Counted from the stretch's first letter, positions 17,600-27,469 are shown. The stretch is DNA of 56,377 nucleotides from Nitrososphaeria archaeon (GCA_029776065.1 JARVJP010000009.1:114911-171287); one strand, 5' to 3'. Translations and numbers: made by a program. The notes: a model not told the origin generated them from the letters alone.

Positions 17600-18319
17600 A
17601 TGGTAGACATTGCTATTGCCATGATGGAACCAGAAAATGAAGGAAATATTGGGGCGGTAGCAAGAGCGATGGGAAATTTTGCTTTAAGTAAGCTGTATCT
17701 AATTAACCCGAAAATTCATATAGGTATAAACAGTAGGAAGATGGCAGCCCATGCTCAAAGTATTCTAGACAACGCAATAATCTTATCTAATATCGCATCA
17801 TTAAAAGAAGAATACGACTTGCTATATGGTACAACCGCAATACTTGCAAAAAGGCCTTCGAATATTAAGAGAAATGTTTTAAAACCAGATGACTTTGCAA
17901 AGCTAGTTTCCAAAATCAAAGGTAAGGTTATAATCTTGTTAGGTAGAGAAAGTAGTGGGTTATCAAATGAGGAGTTAGAATATTGTGATGCAGTAATTAC
18001 AATCCCTGCATGCGAAGACTATCCAACATTGAATGTAGCAACCGCTAGTGCGATATTATTCTATGAACTTTATAAGAATAATACTGAGATTAAAGGTCTT
18101 CCTCTAATGAACAAAAGAACTAAAAAACTTCTTTTAGAGAAGTTTCTTGCTGTTATCTCCCAGACCAATTTGCCTGCGTATAAAAAGAAACTTGTAGGAA
18201 AAGCATTCAAAAACATTTTGGGAAAGAGCATTATAACAAAAAAAGAAGGAAGTTTACTAATAACTGCATTAAATAGAGTTGAAAAAGAACTTACAATAAG
18301 AGCTGAAAAAAATTGGTAA
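17600..18319 (+). CDS. trmJ: tRNA (cytidine/uridine-2'-O)-methyltransferase, TrmJ/SpoU family
   Basis: 239 residues, SPOUT fold. EPENEGNIGAVARAMGNF carries the conserved NxG...R motif; LLGRESSGLSNEE and PTLNVATASAILFYEL form the knot. TrmJ methylates the ribose of residue 32 in tRNA anticodon loops in Bacteria and Archaea; LasT/TrmJ assignment is by family. A helical tail of about 75 residues follows the knot. AAAGGAG Shine-Dalgarno before the ATG. Overlaps the next gene by 7 bases. Confidence 0.88.
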   Translation: MVDIAIAMMEPENEGNIGAVARAMGNFALSKLYLINPKIHIGINSRKMAAHAQSILDNAIILSNIASLKEEYDLLYGTTAILAKRPSNIKRNVLKPDDFAKLVSKIKGKVIILLGRESSGLSNEELEYCDAVITIPACEDYPTLNVATASAILFYELYKNNTEIKGLPLMNKRTKKLLLEKFLAVISQTNLPAYKKKLVGKAFKNILGKSIITKKEGSLLITALNRVEKELTIRAEKNW

Positions 18320-19404
18320 CAAACCTTCCAGCAAAGTCAAAGGCGCTCTGGGCAAGAGCTATGCTCGAGAAGGATCCAAAAGTTAAATTAGAACTTCTTA
18401 GGCAATTCTATAGTTCCTTTCCAAAGCACAAGTCCACCGAAAAACTTGAGATGCAACTAAAGAGGCAAATGAAAAGTTTAGAAGAAGAAATTGAAAGGCG
18501 AAAGAAAAAATATGGTAAAGTGGTAAATATATGGAATATAAAAAAGGAGACAGACATACAGCTAGCAGTCATAGGTAAGCTTAATGAATCAATAGAATAT
18601 TTCAGTAAAGTTACAAAGGTTAGAGTTGACCCTTTTGAGGCTTTTGCTCGACCAATAGTAGGGACGATTCAATCTGATTCTATTCCTTTACAAACAATAC
18701 TATGCCCTTTTGACTCACAAATAGGAGAGATTAAGCAGAAAAAAATAGCTAACTTATTAAGTAATGCAGATTTACTAATAATAATTTTACCAGAAAATGA
18801 GCATCTAAAGTATTTAACAGAGGTTATTGATTGGCTTTCGCAAAACAACATAACGATCAAGGTATTCAAAAAATATGTGAGAATAGAAGCGACAGGAACA
18901 GGTGGAATAAGAGTTGTAGGAAAATCAAAATTTTGCAATGAAAGCGAAATAAGAAAGTTTCTATATGAATATAAAATAATAAACGGAATAATCAAAGTAT
19001 CTGAGGAAACCACGCTAGAGGACATTGAGTCTACAATATTTGGACAGACCAGTAAACCGGGGTTAATTTTATATTGGAATTCTAAACAAGAAATCGATGT
19101 GAAAAACAATTATAAGAGCATTTCTTTAACACCATTGAAGACTGAAAAGCAAGATTTGTTAAAGATCATATTAGACATCTTAGGTCTAATCAGAGTTTAC
19201 ACAAAGGGACGTGATACAGAAGTTGCTGAACGCCCAATTCTTTTAAAAAGAGGTTCGCAAGTTATAGAGGCAGCAAAGGTAATTCATAAAGAGCTTGCTG
19301 AAGACTTTCTCTACGCAAAACTCATAAGAGCGAACGAGGAATTCAAAGTCGGTAAATACTTTATATTAAATGATGGCGACATAATTGAGGTTAGATCAAA
19401 GTAA
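18313..19404 (+). CDS. DRG-like TGS-domain protein with degenerate G domain
   Basis: 363 residues. The N-terminal helical part (NLPAKSKALWARAM...PKHKSTEKLEMQL...LEEEIERR) looks like the start of the DRG/Rbg GTPases, and residues 305-363 form a TGS domain ending LNDGDIIEVRSK. Between them the GTPase motifs are gone: where a P-loop should be there is VIGKLNESIEYF with no GK[ST], and the G4 position reads YWNSKQE instead of NKxD. Start is TTG without Shine-Dalgarno; it preserves the family N terminus and is coupled to TrmJ by a 7-base overlap. Probably a ribosome- or RNA-associated pseudo-GTPase (inference). Confidence 0.75.
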   Translation: MVTNLPAKSKALWARAMLEKDPKVKLELLRQFYSSFPKHKSTEKLEMQLKRQMKSLEEEIERRKKKYGKVVNIWNIKKETDIQLAVIGKLNESIEYFSKVTKVRVDPFEAFARPIVGTIQSDSIPLQTILCPFDSQIGEIKQKKIANLLSNADLLIIILPENEHLKYLTEVIDWLSQNNITIKVFKKYVRIEATGTGGIRVVGKSKFCNESEIRKFLYEYKIINGIIKVSEETTLEDIESTIFGQTSKPGLILYWNSKQEIDVKNNYKSISLTPLKTEKQDLLKIILDILGLIRVYTKGRDTEVAERPILLKRGSQVIEAAKVIHKELAEDFLYAKLIRANEEFKVGKYFILNDGDIIEVRSK

Positions 19405-19920
19405 ACGATTGCATTTAAAAAGAGATATTGTTTCATACAAAAAATTTTTATTTAAAATCTCTATACAAGAAAAGCCATTTTCTCTTATAAAACTTTGTAC
19501 TTCTTGTAGATTTGATAATGAAGAAGCAATGAAAAAAATTGTTCCAGAGGGTTTTATTATATTAAAAGAATCTTTAAGAAACTTTAATAGAATTTCATTA
19601 CCATTTATCCCTCCGTCTATGGTGATATCGATAAAGTCTTCGGATGGGAGATAAGGAGGGTTAAATATTATTGTGTCAAAATAGTCTTTAACAAAACATT
19701 TAGCAGAATCGCCACAAACAAGGTCTATATTTGGAAGGTGCTCTTTAATATTCTTTAGAGTAGAAAGTTCAATATCGACACCAACATAATTTTTAACATG
19801 ATCTGATAGCTTTTCAGCCACCTTCCCCGAGCCAATTCCGATTTCTAAGGTGTTACCAAGCATAGAAGTATATTCCAGCCCTCTTATGAGAAGGAACGTG
19901 TCTTCTGCAGGCACATACAT
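19396..19920 (-). CDS. HemK/Mtq2-like protein methyltransferase
   Basis: 174 residues, class I SAM methyltransferase. VPAEDTFLL at the start, LEIGIGSGKVAE (motif I), VDIE, and the catalytic FNPPYLPSE identify the HemK family; the short length without N-terminal helical domain is the archaeal/eukaryotic Mtq2 form that methylates Gln of the release factor GGQ loop. Lies 6 bases after KsgA and overlaps the convergent TGS gene by 9. Confidence 0.88.
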   Translation of the reverse strand: MYVPAEDTFLLIRGLEYTSMLGNTLEIGIGSGKVAEKLSDHVKNYVGVDIELSTLKNIKEHLPNIDLVCGDSAKCFVKDYFDTIIFNPPYLPSEDFIDITIDGGINGNEILLKFLKDSFNIIKPSGTIFFIASSLSNLQEVQSFIRENGFSCIEILNKNFLYETISLFKCNRLL

Positions 19921-19926
19921 GGGGAA

Positions 19927-20673
19927 TCAAATCCGCTCTGACAAAAATGTGGCTAACATCAAATATTCATCCGGCGATAGAGTTTCAATTCTTTTTTCCT
20001 TTAAACCGGAGATATTTTTTATATCATTTAAATCAGTAAAGGGCGTTTTCTTAATTATAGCGTTAACTTTTTTCCCTTTAAAGGTTGACAAATAATTGAT
20101 CATTCTCATTAAAAACTCGTTGAGTAATGGTGGATTTACTGGTTCAATCTTTAGAATCATAGAATGAACCTTTGGGACCGGATTGAAAGCTACTGGTGGC
20201 ACTTCATCAAATAATGAGAGTTTAAATGCAAGTTGCGATATCACTGAAACAGCTCTATAATGTTTCGTTCCAGGTGGTGACATTATTTTTTTTACAAAAT
20301 CCTTTTGTAGCATTACAGTCGCAGATTGAAATGTCTTTAAAGCAAGCCAGTAGATAAATCTTTTTGAGATCGAATATGGAAGGTTAGAAACGACTTTGTT
20401 GAAACCTTCTGTACATGAGAGACCGTCCGCATTGAATAGAAGCAGATTCTTATATGATGAAAGCTTTTCTTTTGAATAAAGATATAGTTTTTTATCAATC
20501 TCAAAGGACAATACCTTCTTTGCCTTTTCACATAAAAGACTTGTTAGGCAGCCGTAACCAGTACCTATTTCTAATACTATATCAGATGGAGCTATCTCAG
20601 CAATTGATAGCATACGTTCTAGATAGAATGGCATAACAACGAAGTTCTGACCCAGTTGTTGACTATGTTTCAT
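19927..20673 (-). CDS. ksgA: 16S rRNA m6(2)A dimethyltransferase KsgA/Dim1
   Basis: 248 residues. QQLGQNFVV at the N terminus, SAM motif LEIGTGYGCLT, catalytic SNLPYSIS and KDFVKKI match KsgA/Dim1, which dimethylates the two adenines in helix 45 late in 30S assembly. The ATG shares one base with the stop of the ATPase D gene (TAATG), so translation is coupled to the ATPase operon. Confidence 0.95.
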   Translation of the reverse strand: MKHSQQLGQNFVVMPFYLERMLSIAEIAPSDIVLEIGTGYGCLTSLLCEKAKKVLSFEIDKKLYLYSKEKLSSYKNLLLFNADGLSCTEGFNKVVSNLPYSISKRFIYWLALKTFQSATVMLQKDFVKKIMSPPGTKHYRAVSVISQLAFKLSLFDEVPPVAFNPVPKVHSMILKIEPVNPPLLNEFLMRMINYLSTFKGKKVNAIIKKTPFTDLNDIKNISGLKEKRIETLSPDEYLMLATFLSERI

Positions 20674-21317
20674 TAGAATCTCTCTGATTTGACCAACTTA
20701 TTTTTTACCTTCTTGAGCCTATAGAAGTCTTCTCTTTCCATCTCTTTAATTCGAAACGAAACAAAAGAAATTGATTTCTCTATGGATGGAATTATATAAT
20801 ATTTTAATGCGTTAACACGCCTTTTAGTTGATCTAATGGCTCTAGCTAATGCTAAAATTATCTCTTGAAGTTCTACTAGTTTAATCAAAGTGGCCACCAT
20901 ATTTTCGATTTTTGCAAATAAATTTTCAGCCTTTGGATAAAGCTCTAAAACTTGTGAATAGAAACTTGAGAAGGTCTTCTTCATTGAAATAGCGATCTGA
21001 GGAAAAGAGATACCCATAATCGAATTAAATGATATATTGGCCTCTAAAGAATCTTCCATTAGATTAGTGAACGTCAAAAAGTTTTGTTGAGTAGAGAAGG
21101 CTTTAACTTCTGGTATAGAAGTATATGTTTCTCTTAAGAACGTTGATACTTTCTTAGATTGTTCCAAATAGTCGGTTACATATTTTGATAACTCCAGCAT
21201 TAGAACGTCTAATTTTTGTTGAAGAAGTCTCTGCCCTTTTTGAGCTACTAGAAGTCTCTTCTTAAGCTTTAATAACTCACTTCTAGTGGGTTTTACCTGA
21301 GACAAAGAACTACACAC
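20673..21317 (-). CDS. atpD: A-type ATP synthase subunit D (central stalk)
   Basis: About 210-214 residues, long N- and C-terminal helices. [26 protein letters not shown] is the unmistakable start of V/A-ATPase subunit D, which forms the rotor shaft. Start is either GTG at 21317 or TTG at 21305; the latter has a GGTG Shine-Dalgarno at good distance. Part of a short A-B-D cluster; other subunits are not in the window. Confidence 0.93.
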   Translation of the reverse strand: MCSSLSQVKPTRSELLKLKKRLLVAQKGQRLLQQKLDVLMLELSKYVTDYLEQSKKVSTFLRETYTSIPEVKAFSTQQNFLTFTNLMEDSLEANISFNSIMGISFPQIAISMKKTFSSFYSQVLELYPKAENLFAKIENMVATLIKLVELQEIILALARAIRSTKRRVNALKYYIIPSIEKSISFVSFRIKEMEREDFYRLKKVKNKLVKSERF

Positions 21318-22713
21318 CTAATGTTGATTTAGGAAGATATTTTTTGATCGTACTGGGACTGATCCTTTTTAATTCGCTTTCTGGAAAATTAGAGAGAAGG
21401 CGCCAACCAATATCTAGAGTTTCTTCCACACTTCTTTCTTCGTATCGACCTTGCGATACAAATTCTCTCTCAAACATTTCTGCAGCATGCAAGTACAAAT
21501 GATCTCTTTCCGATAGGGCTTCTTCTCCGATTACTGCTACAAGGTCTCTTAGGCTCCTCCCTTCCGCATATGTATAATAAAGTTGATCTGAAACTTCTCT
21601 ATGATCATCTCTCGTTTTATTAGAACCTATAGCTTCTTTCATAAGCCTTGAGAGTGAAGGTAGAACATCTATTGGAGGGTATATACCCCTTCTATGCAGA
21701 CCCCTATCCACTATAATCTGTCCTTCAGTGATGTATCCTGTAAGATCAGGAATAGGATGAGTAATGTCATCATTAGGCATTGTGAGTATTGGCATTTGTG
21801 TTATTGAACCTTTTTTACCATGTATTCGACCCGCACGCTCATAGATTGTGGCAAGATCAGTATACATGTATCCCGGATACCCTCTTCTTCCAGGAACTTC
21901 TTCCTTTGCAGCGGATATTTCCCTTAATGCTTCACAATAGTTAGTCATGTCAGTAATTATGACTAATACATGATAATCTTCTTCAAAAGCTAAATATTCA
22001 GCTGTCGTAAGAGCAAGCCTTGGCACCAGAATTCTTTCAATTGGAGGGTCATCAGCTAGGTTCATAAAAAGGATAGAGCGATTTAATGTACCACTTTCTT
22101 CAAAAGACTTTCTAAAAAATCTAGCTTCATCAGCAGTAATTCCTAGAGCTGCAAAAACAAGTAAAAACTTTTCTTCTGTTCTTTTAGTTTTTGCTTGTCT
22201 TGCTATTTGAGCTGCGATGTCATTATGTGGAAGACCATTACCAGAAAATAGAGGAAGTTTTTGCCCTCTTGATAAAGTATTCATTCCATCTATAGCAGAT
22301 ATACCTGTTTGAATAAAGTCAGTAGGATATGCTCTAGATTTAGGATTTATTGGCGAACCGTTAACGTCAAGCTTTTCTTTTGGAATTATCGGGGGACCAC
22401 CATCAATAATTTTTCCAGATCCATCAAAAGTTCTTCCAATTGCATCACTTGACACCGGTAGAGAAATCGGTTCTCCTGTAAATCTAACAACAGTATCCTT
22501 CAAATTAAGTCCACTGGTACCTTCAAAAACTTGGATAATGGCCATTTCAAAAGAGGTTTCAAGAACTTGACCGCGCCTCAAAACGCCGTCAGAGGATAGA
22601 AGTTCAACGTATTCTCCGTAAGATATGTTTTGAGTCTTTTGAACAAAAAGTAACGGCCCTGATATAGCGGTTACTGTTGAGAAATCTTTGGTAATTGTAG
22701 GATGCTTACTCAA
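21310..22713 (-). CDS. atpB: A-type ATP synthase subunit B (regulatory)
   Basis: 467 residues from TTG at 22713, which has a GGAGGAG Shine-Dalgarno 7-8 bases before it and overlaps the end of subunit A; an ATG 27 codons upstream would add residues read from inside the A gene. Non-catalytic subunit, without a P-loop: the corresponding site reads [41 protein letters not shown] is typical. Confidence 0.96.
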   Translation of the reverse strand: MSKHPTITKDFSTVTAISGPLLFVQKTQNISYGEYVELLSSDGVLRRGQVLETSFEMAIIQVFEGTSGLNLKDTVVRFTGEPISLPVSSDAIGRTFDGSGKIIDGGPPIIPKEKLDVNGSPINPKSRAYPTDFIQTGISAIDGMNTLSRGQKLPLFSGNGLPHNDIAAQIARQAKTKRTEEKFLLVFAALGITADEARFFRKSFEESGTLNRSILFMNLADDPPIERILVPRLALTTAEYLAFEEDYHVLVIITDMTNYCEALREISAAKEEVPGRRGYPGYMYTDLATIYERAGRIHGKKGSITQMPILTMPNDDITHPIPDLTGYITEGQIIVDRGLHRRGIYPPIDVLPSLSRLMKEAIGSNKTRDDHREVSDQLYYTYAEGRSLRDLVAVIGEEALSERDHLYLHAAEMFEREFVSQGRYEERSVEETLDIGWRLLSNFPESELKRISPSTIKKYLPKSTLGV

Positions 22714-24499
22714 GGTTGATCTCCTCCATAAGAGATGCCATTTCCATTCTAAGCAATTCTTCCATTTTAATGTAGAATTGATCGAATTCTTCATTAGAGA
22801 CCATTTGCATTCTGCTTAAGTCTCTAGTTGACTTTAGTGATGATATTTTACTTAAAGGGACACCGGAGTTTATGAGCTCCTTCGACTTTGTGTAATAATA
22901 CGATAAAAGTTTCATCATTTTATAGTTCTTTTTCAAGCTGCAATAAGAGTCGGTTAAAGAATAGGCATGCTGCATCAGATAGTCTTCTCTTATCTTTTTA
23001 GCATACTCCATAACTAACTTTTGACTTTCTGACAGCGCATCAGGACCAACAAGCCTTACAATTTCATTAAGTTCTTCTTCTTGTTGGAGGATTTGCATGA
23101 ATTCCTTTGTCAGAGCACTCCAATCTGACGCAAAATTTGTATCAAACCATGAGTTAAGATCATCTTTATACAACGAATAACTTGTCAACCAATTTATAGA
23201 AGGAAAATGCCTTTTCTGAGCTAATGCGGTATCTAAAGCCCAAAATACTTTGACAACTCGTAATGTGCTTTGGGTTACTGGTTCAGAAAAGTCAGCACCA
23301 GGTGGAGAGACAGCTCCTATAACTGAGACAGAACCATATCTCCCATCTGAACCCAAAACTTCGCAACAACCAGCTCGTTCATAAAATTCTGATATCCTAG
23401 ATGATAAATAAGCAGGATAGCCCTCTTCTCCAGGCATTTCTTCTAATCGACTAGAAATTTCTCTTAGAGCTTCTGCCCATCTTGAAGTTGAGTCCGCCAT
23501 CAAAGCAACGTCATAGCCCATATCTCTATAGTATTCTGCTAGTGTCATTCCTGTGTAAATACTTGCTTCTCTTGCAGCAATTGGCATATTACTTACATTA
23601 GCGATTAAGATTGTCCTATACATCAAAGGAAGACCCGAACTGGGATCTTTTAGTTGTGGAAATCTTTCTAAGACTTCTGCCATTTCATTACCCCTTTCCC
23701 CACATCCAACATATACAATTACCTTTGCATCAGCCCACTGAGAAAGTTGATGCTGCATTACCGTCTTTCCTGTTCCAAATCCTCCTGGTATTGCAGCAGT
23801 TCCACCTTTGGCTATTGGAAAAAGACCGTCTATGATTCTTTGCCCAGTTATGAGTGGGAGAAAGATGTCAATTCTTCTTTTGATAGGTCTAGGTTTTCTT
23901 ATAGGCCATTTTGTAATCATATTAACTTTGATCAGTTTATCATCAGTTTTTATTTCTGCAACTTCGTCCTCAATAACATAATCCCCTTCGTCTACAATCT
24001 TCGAAATCACCCCCATTTTCACATTTGTTGGGACCATAATCCCATGTTTTTCTAGGAGTGGGTTTTCATTTACAAACCCCAATATATCACCTGCTTGAAC
24101 GTAGTCATTAATTTTCTTAGTGGGGATAAAATGCCATTTCTTAGACTTTGATAAAACATCAGGATATTTTCCTCTTTTAATAAAGAAACCTGATTCTCTT
24201 TCAAGAATTTCTAATGGACGCTGTATCCCATCGAATATCTGATTTAGAAGACCTGGACCGAGTGTGACCGAGAGAGGGGCGCCTGTCCTGAAAACAGGTT
24301 CACCAGGAGCTAGCCCTGTAGTTTCTTCATAAACTTGAATTACCACATGATCACCACTTATCTTGATTATTTCACCTATTAAATTCAACTTACCGACTTT
24401 AACAACTTCATACATGGATGAACCTGTCATGTTTTTTGCAAATACAACCGGGCCAACTACCTTTTCTATGACACCTACTTGCGATTCAAGTTTTTGCAT
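22706..24499 (-). CDS. atpA: A-type ATP synthase subunit A (catalytic)
   Basis: 597 residues. P-loop GGFGTGKTV near residues 239-247, preceded by the A-subunit-specific non-homologous region; [12 protein letters not shown] and [14 protein letters not shown] are catalytic-domain signatures. Couples ATP synthesis or hydrolysis to ion flow through the membrane ring. ATG at 24499 chosen over a TTG one codon earlier. A TTTAATATTTAAAAT run at about 24535-24550 (reverse strand) is a plausible promoter. Confidence 0.97.
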   Translation of the reverse strand: MQKLESQVGVIEKVVGPVVFAKNMTGSSMYEVVKVGKLNLIGEIIKISGDHVVIQVYEETTGLAPGEPVFRTGAPLSVTLGPGLLNQIFDGIQRPLEILERESGFFIKRGKYPDVLSKSKKWHFIPTKKINDYVQAGDILGFVNENPLLEKHGIMVPTNVKMGVISKIVDEGDYVIEDEVAEIKTDDKLIKVNMITKWPIRKPRPIKRRIDIFLPLITGQRIIDGLFPIAKGGTAAIPGGFGTGKTVMQHQLSQWADAKVIVYVGCGERGNEMAEVLERFPQLKDPSSGLPLMYRTILIANVSNMPIAAREASIYTGMTLAEYYRDMGYDVALMADSTSRWAEALREISSRLEEMPGEEGYPAYLSSRISEFYERAGCCEVLGSDGRYGSVSVIGAVSPPGADFSEPVTQSTLRVVKVFWALDTALAQKRHFPSINWLTSYSLYKDDLNSWFDTNFASDWSALTKEFMQILQQEEELNEIVRLVGPDALSESQKLVMEYAKKIREDYLMQHAYSLTDSYCSLKKNYKMMKLLSYYYTKSKELINSGVPLSKISSLKSTRDLSRMQMVSNEEFDQFYIKMEELLRMEMASLMEEINLE

Positions 24500-24617
24500 C
24501 AAGTCATCGCCTTAAATACTGCAACTGACCCATTTTAAATATTAAATACTTTTACTGAATAGAAATCAAAAGTCTAAATATTAGATAAGTAAGGGCTTAA
24601 ATACCAAGTGATAAAGC

Positions 24618-25076
24618 ATGACAACTGCCTATGACGTTCCTGCTGACATACTAATAAAAAGGTTAGCAGAACATATCAAGAACAATATAACACAAGTTAC
24701 CCCTCCTGAATGGGCATTTTATGTTAAAACTGGGTCCCATACTGAAAGACCACCGACTGATAAAAATTGGTGGTATAATAGGGCAGCATCTCTTCTAAGA
24801 AAAATTTACTTTTACGGTCCTATAGGAGTGAAAGAGTTGAGGTCTGCTTATGGAGGGGGGAAGAGTGTAGGTTATGCTTTAAGACATCATAGAGATGCTG
24901 GGGGTACAGCTGTAAGAAAAGTGATTCAGCAATTAGAAAATGCAGGGTTGGTTACTAAGCTTGATAATAAAGGGCGAATTTTAACAAGCAAAGGAAGGAG
25001 TTTAGTGGATAGAGTTAGTAAAGAAATTTTTGAAGAAATGATTAAAAGTAATCCAGAATTAAAGAAATACGGATAG
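24618..25076 (+). CDS. rps19e: ribosomal protein eS19
   Basis: 152 residues; winged-helix fold protein of the 30S head. PPEWAFYVKTGSHTERPP and GGGKSVGYALRHHRDAGG are family-specific. Starts the run eS19-PDCD5-eL39-eL31, a common archaeal order. A CTTAAATA box about 20 bases before the ATG may be its TATA element. Confidence 0.96.
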   Translation: MTTAYDVPADILIKRLAEHIKNNITQVTPPEWAFYVKTGSHTERPPTDKNWWYNRAASLLRKIYFYGPIGVKELRSAYGGGKSVGYALRHHRDAGGTAVRKVIQQLENAGLVTKLDNKGRILTSKGRSLVDRVSKEIFEEMIKSNPELKKYG

Positions 25077-25085
25077 TGATTCCAA

Positions 25086-25367
25086 ATGAGTGGGTACGAA
25101 TCTGCTAAACCGTCAAAGGAAGAAGAGGAAGAGAGGAGGTTACTTAAACTACAAATTCTTAAGATATATTTAACCTCAGAAGCTAGACAACGCCTTAATA
25201 ATGTTAGAATGGTTAGACCAGAAATAGCAGATTTCGTTGAAAATCAGATAATACAATTGGCTTCAACTGGAAAACTGAAAAGACAAATAACTGATGAAGA
25301 AGTTAAACAGATATTAAGTAACATCGCAGAAAGGGAGCGGAGAGAGTTTAAGATAAGGAGGATATGA
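25086..25367 (+). CDS. PDCD5-like DNA-binding protein
   Basis: 93 residues, helical; [22 protein letters not shown] and [15 protein letters not shown] match the archaeal PDCD5/TFAR19 family, small proteins that bind double-stranded DNA and interact with prefoldin or ribosomal components. Charged N terminus. Ends just before eL39. Confidence 0.93.
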   Translation: MSGYESAKPSKEEEEERRLLKLQILKIYLTSEARQRLNNVRMVRPEIADFVENQIIQLASTGKLKRQITDEEVKQILSNIAERERREFKIRRI

Positions 25368-25369
25368 GC

Positions 25370-25525
25370 ATGGGGTCTATAAAAAGCAAAGGAATAAAGA
25401 GACGATTAATAATTGAAAATAAGAAAGCCCAAAGGGTCCCTACTTGGGTTATGCTTAGGACGAAGATGAAGGTTAGAACAAATCCTAAAAGAAGAAATTG
25501 GAGAAGAAATAAACTAAAGCTATAA
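25370..25525 (+). CDS. rpl39e: ribosomal protein eL39
   Basis: 51 residues, strongly basic, tryptophan-bearing: [37 protein letters not shown]. It lines the nascent-chain exit tunnel. ATG at 25370 has an AGGAGG Shine-Dalgarno 8 bases upstream; an in-frame ATG two codons earlier, overlapping the PDCD5 stop, is too close to that site. Confidence 0.95.
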   Translation: MGSIKSKGIKRRLIIENKKAQRVPTWVMLRTKMKVRTNPKRRNWRRNKLKL

Positions 25526-25536
25526 GGTGAAAGGAT

Positions 25537-25797
25537 TTGCCAGAAGAAAATTTTGAAGAAAGAGTTGTAACGGTCCCCCTTTGGAAAACCTATAAAACTG
25601 GGAAGTATAGAAGAACAAAAAAGGCGCTCTCTGTATTAAAGGAAGAGATTTCTAAAATATTAAAGGATAATGAATTTATCATAGATAGCAAAGTAAATGA
25701 AGAACTTTGGAGCAGGGGAATTAAGAACCCAAAAAGAAGGTTATCAGTTAAAATCAAAAAACTTGAAGATGGAAAAATTATAATTACCCTACCTTAA
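25537..25797 (+). CDS. rpl31e: ribosomal protein eL31
   Basis: 86 residues; ERVVTVPLWKTYKTGKYRRTKKAL and NEELWSRGIKNPKRRLSVK are diagnostic. Located near the tunnel exit. TTG start behind a GGTGA Shine-Dalgarno. Its TAA stop shares the palindrome TTAA with the stop of the convergent Rnp4 gene. Confidence 0.95.
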   Translation: MPEENFEERVVTVPLWKTYKTGKYRRTKKALSVLKEEISKILKDNEFIIDSKVNEELWSRGIKNPKRRLSVKIKKLEDGKIIITLP

Positions 25798-26102
25798 GCA
25801 ATAAACTTCCTATACACATTGCCGCACTTTAAGCATAAAACTTTAGCATGCAATTTTGGTTTATTTTTTATTCTAATTTTTGAGTTTATACCAATAAGTA
25901 AAGGGGACTTACATTTTCTGCAAAAAAAGATCTTATAAGGATAAGGAAGCCGTATGTTAAACTTTAATGAAATTCTCTTGATTATTTCTAATTGCTGTCG
26001 ACTTATTTCAAGATTGGATGAGGAATAGTGAATAACATTCATAAATAAACTTTGTATTCTTTCTTGCGCAATCCTTTTTTGTAATTTTCTACTTTTGTTC
26101 AC
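25794..26102 (-). CDS. rnp4: ribonuclease P protein component 4 (Rpp21/Rpr2)
   Basis: 102 residues. N-terminal helices (AQERIQSLFMNVI...) followed by a zinc ribbon with C61, C64, C90 and C93. Rnp4 pairs with Rnp1 (Rpp29) on the specificity domain of RNase P RNA in tRNA 5' processing. GTG start. Convergent with eL31, divergent from Nep1. Confidence 0.88.
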   Translation of the reverse strand: MNKSRKLQKRIAQERIQSLFMNVIHYSSSNLEISRQQLEIIKRISLKFNIRLPYPYKIFFCRKCKSPLLIGINSKIRIKNKPKLHAKVLCLKCGNVYRKFIA

Positions 26103-26158
26103 ACAGATCCATCCGATAATGTTAAATAAAAATATGACAAATCAATAGTGATAACTGT

Positions 26159-26863
26159 TTGACAAAAATTACATTTATCTTAGCAGAATCAGCATTGGAA
26201 ACCATTCCGAAAGAGATAACAAGTGATAGAATAGTCCAATCTTTTTGTAATAAGAGAGGAAAGTCATCTAAAAATGTACTTCTTGATCAAAGTTATCATC
26301 ATAAAGCAATTTTAAAACTGGAAGAACACCAAAAAAGAGGGAGACCAGATATTGTCCATTTATGCCTTCTTGAGGCAACATCAATACCATTGTACTTTGA
26401 AAAAAAATTAGATGTTTATATTCACACAATAAATGACAAAATAATTAATGTAGGGTCTAATGTTAGATTACCCAGAGTCTATGAAAGATTTGTAGGTCTT
26501 ATTGAAAACCTTTATCAGAAAAGAACGGTAAAAGCTGAAGATAAATTACTCTTAAAACTACAAGATGGAAACTTGGACAACTTGATAAATCGAATAAGAC
26601 CTTCAGTTACAATAGGTCTTTCAAGAGTTGGAAAAACAAGCACTTATGAAGATGTAGCAAAAATTGGATTAAAATTTGAAAAACCAGTATTTATTGTAGG
26701 AGGTTTTGCAAAAGGTACGTTTTCTGAAAAAAGTAAAAGAAGCATGAACTATCTATTATCTGTAAGCCAATACCCACTTGACGCACATGTCGTTACAGCA
26801 AGAATATTGTATGAAATAGAAAAACAATTAAAAAATAATTATAACAAACAAAATAAAAGATAG
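26159..26863 (+). CDS. nep1: 16S rRNA pseudouridine N1-methyltransferase Nep1/Emg1
   Basis: 234 residues, SPOUT fold. LLDQSYHHKAILKLEEHQKRGRPDIVHLCLL and RLPRVYERFVGLIE match Nep1, which methylates N1 of the helix 35 pseudouridine during 30S assembly. TTG start after a GTGAT element. Last gene before the gene-poor tRNA region. Confidence 0.92.
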   Translation: MTKITFILAESALETIPKEITSDRIVQSFCNKRGKSSKNVLLDQSYHHKAILKLEEHQKRGRPDIVHLCLLEATSIPLYFEKKLDVYIHTINDKIINVGSNVRLPRVYERFVGLIENLYQKRTVKAEDKLLLKLQDGNLDNLINRIRPSVTIGLSRVGKTSTYEDVAKIGLKFEKPVFIVGGFAKGTFSEKSKRSMNYLLSVSQYPLDAHVVTARILYEIEKQLKNNYNKQNKR

Positions 26864-27036
26864 AATCAAAGTGCAATTTAAAAATTATTATTTTTAGTAG
26901 ATGTACTTTTGAAGTTTACAGATATTGCTGTAGAAAAAAATTCAAGACCAATTTTAATCTTCATAATGAATATGATTACTAATAATTATAAATCAGATAA
27001 ATAAAGAAGCCTTGGATCTATAGACTTAGAAAAACA

Positions 27037-27061
27037 TTTAAACTGCACATCCTCCGGATGT
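27037..27061 (+). promoter_or_regulatory. tRNA-Gly promoter with adjacent palindrome
   Basis: TTTAAA (27037-27042) lies about 65 bases before tRNA-Gly. Five bases further on, ACATCC-TCC-GGATGT (27047-27061) is a perfect 6-bp inverted repeat between the TATA box and the expected start site, the place of an archaeal operator. Could also be chance. Confidence 0.4.
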
Positions 27062-27104
27062 TATTGTCAAAGATAAAGAAGAAAATGCAAGACTATCAAA
27101 AAGT

Positions 27105-27179
27105 GCGATCGTCGTCCAGTCTGGTCTAGGACATCAGCCCTCCAAGCTGGCAACCCGGGTTCAAATCCCGGCGATCGCA
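27105..27179 (+). tRNA. tRNA-Gly (anticodon TCC)
   Basis: Acceptor GCGATCG/CGATCGC, D stem GTCC/GGAC, anticodon stem TCAGC/GCTGG with loop CCTCCAA, T arm CCGGG-TTCAAAT-CCCGG, discriminator A. Anticodon TCC at 27141-27143 reads GGA. No encoded CCA and no intron. Position 33 is C (27140), not the near-universal T. Confidence 0.93.
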
Positions 27180-27469
27180 TTACAATTAAACTCAATAGTT
27201 ATAATTCGAACATTCATTTGAAATTTTTAGCGCCTATCACCAACTTTTTATCTTAAATGCAGTATAATTCAAAATTCTTATGTTAAACGGATTTAAATAT
27301 AAATAATCAAGTCAAAAATGTATAAAAGACTGGGAAATGTGTATAGCAAATTAGGATAAGGTAAGTTCTAATGCGTATTCGAATATTTTATAAGATCTAA
27401 ATTGAAAACCGCAAGTCAAAAGACATAAAAGTTATAACGTAAGTCTATAGTACATCTTTGTGCCAAGTT
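27180..27469. other. intergenic region before tRNA-Phe
   Basis: About 290 AT-rich bases. Several TATA-like runs are present (TTTAAATATAAATAA near 27291-27305, TAAAAGTTATAAC near 27427-27439, the latter suited to tRNA-Phe). I see no coding frame or clear RNA structure. Confidence 0.4.

Noticed and set aside
18669-19109. Antisense frame of 146 codons.
   Set aside because: Hydrophobic low-complexity shadow of the TGS protein; no start signal.
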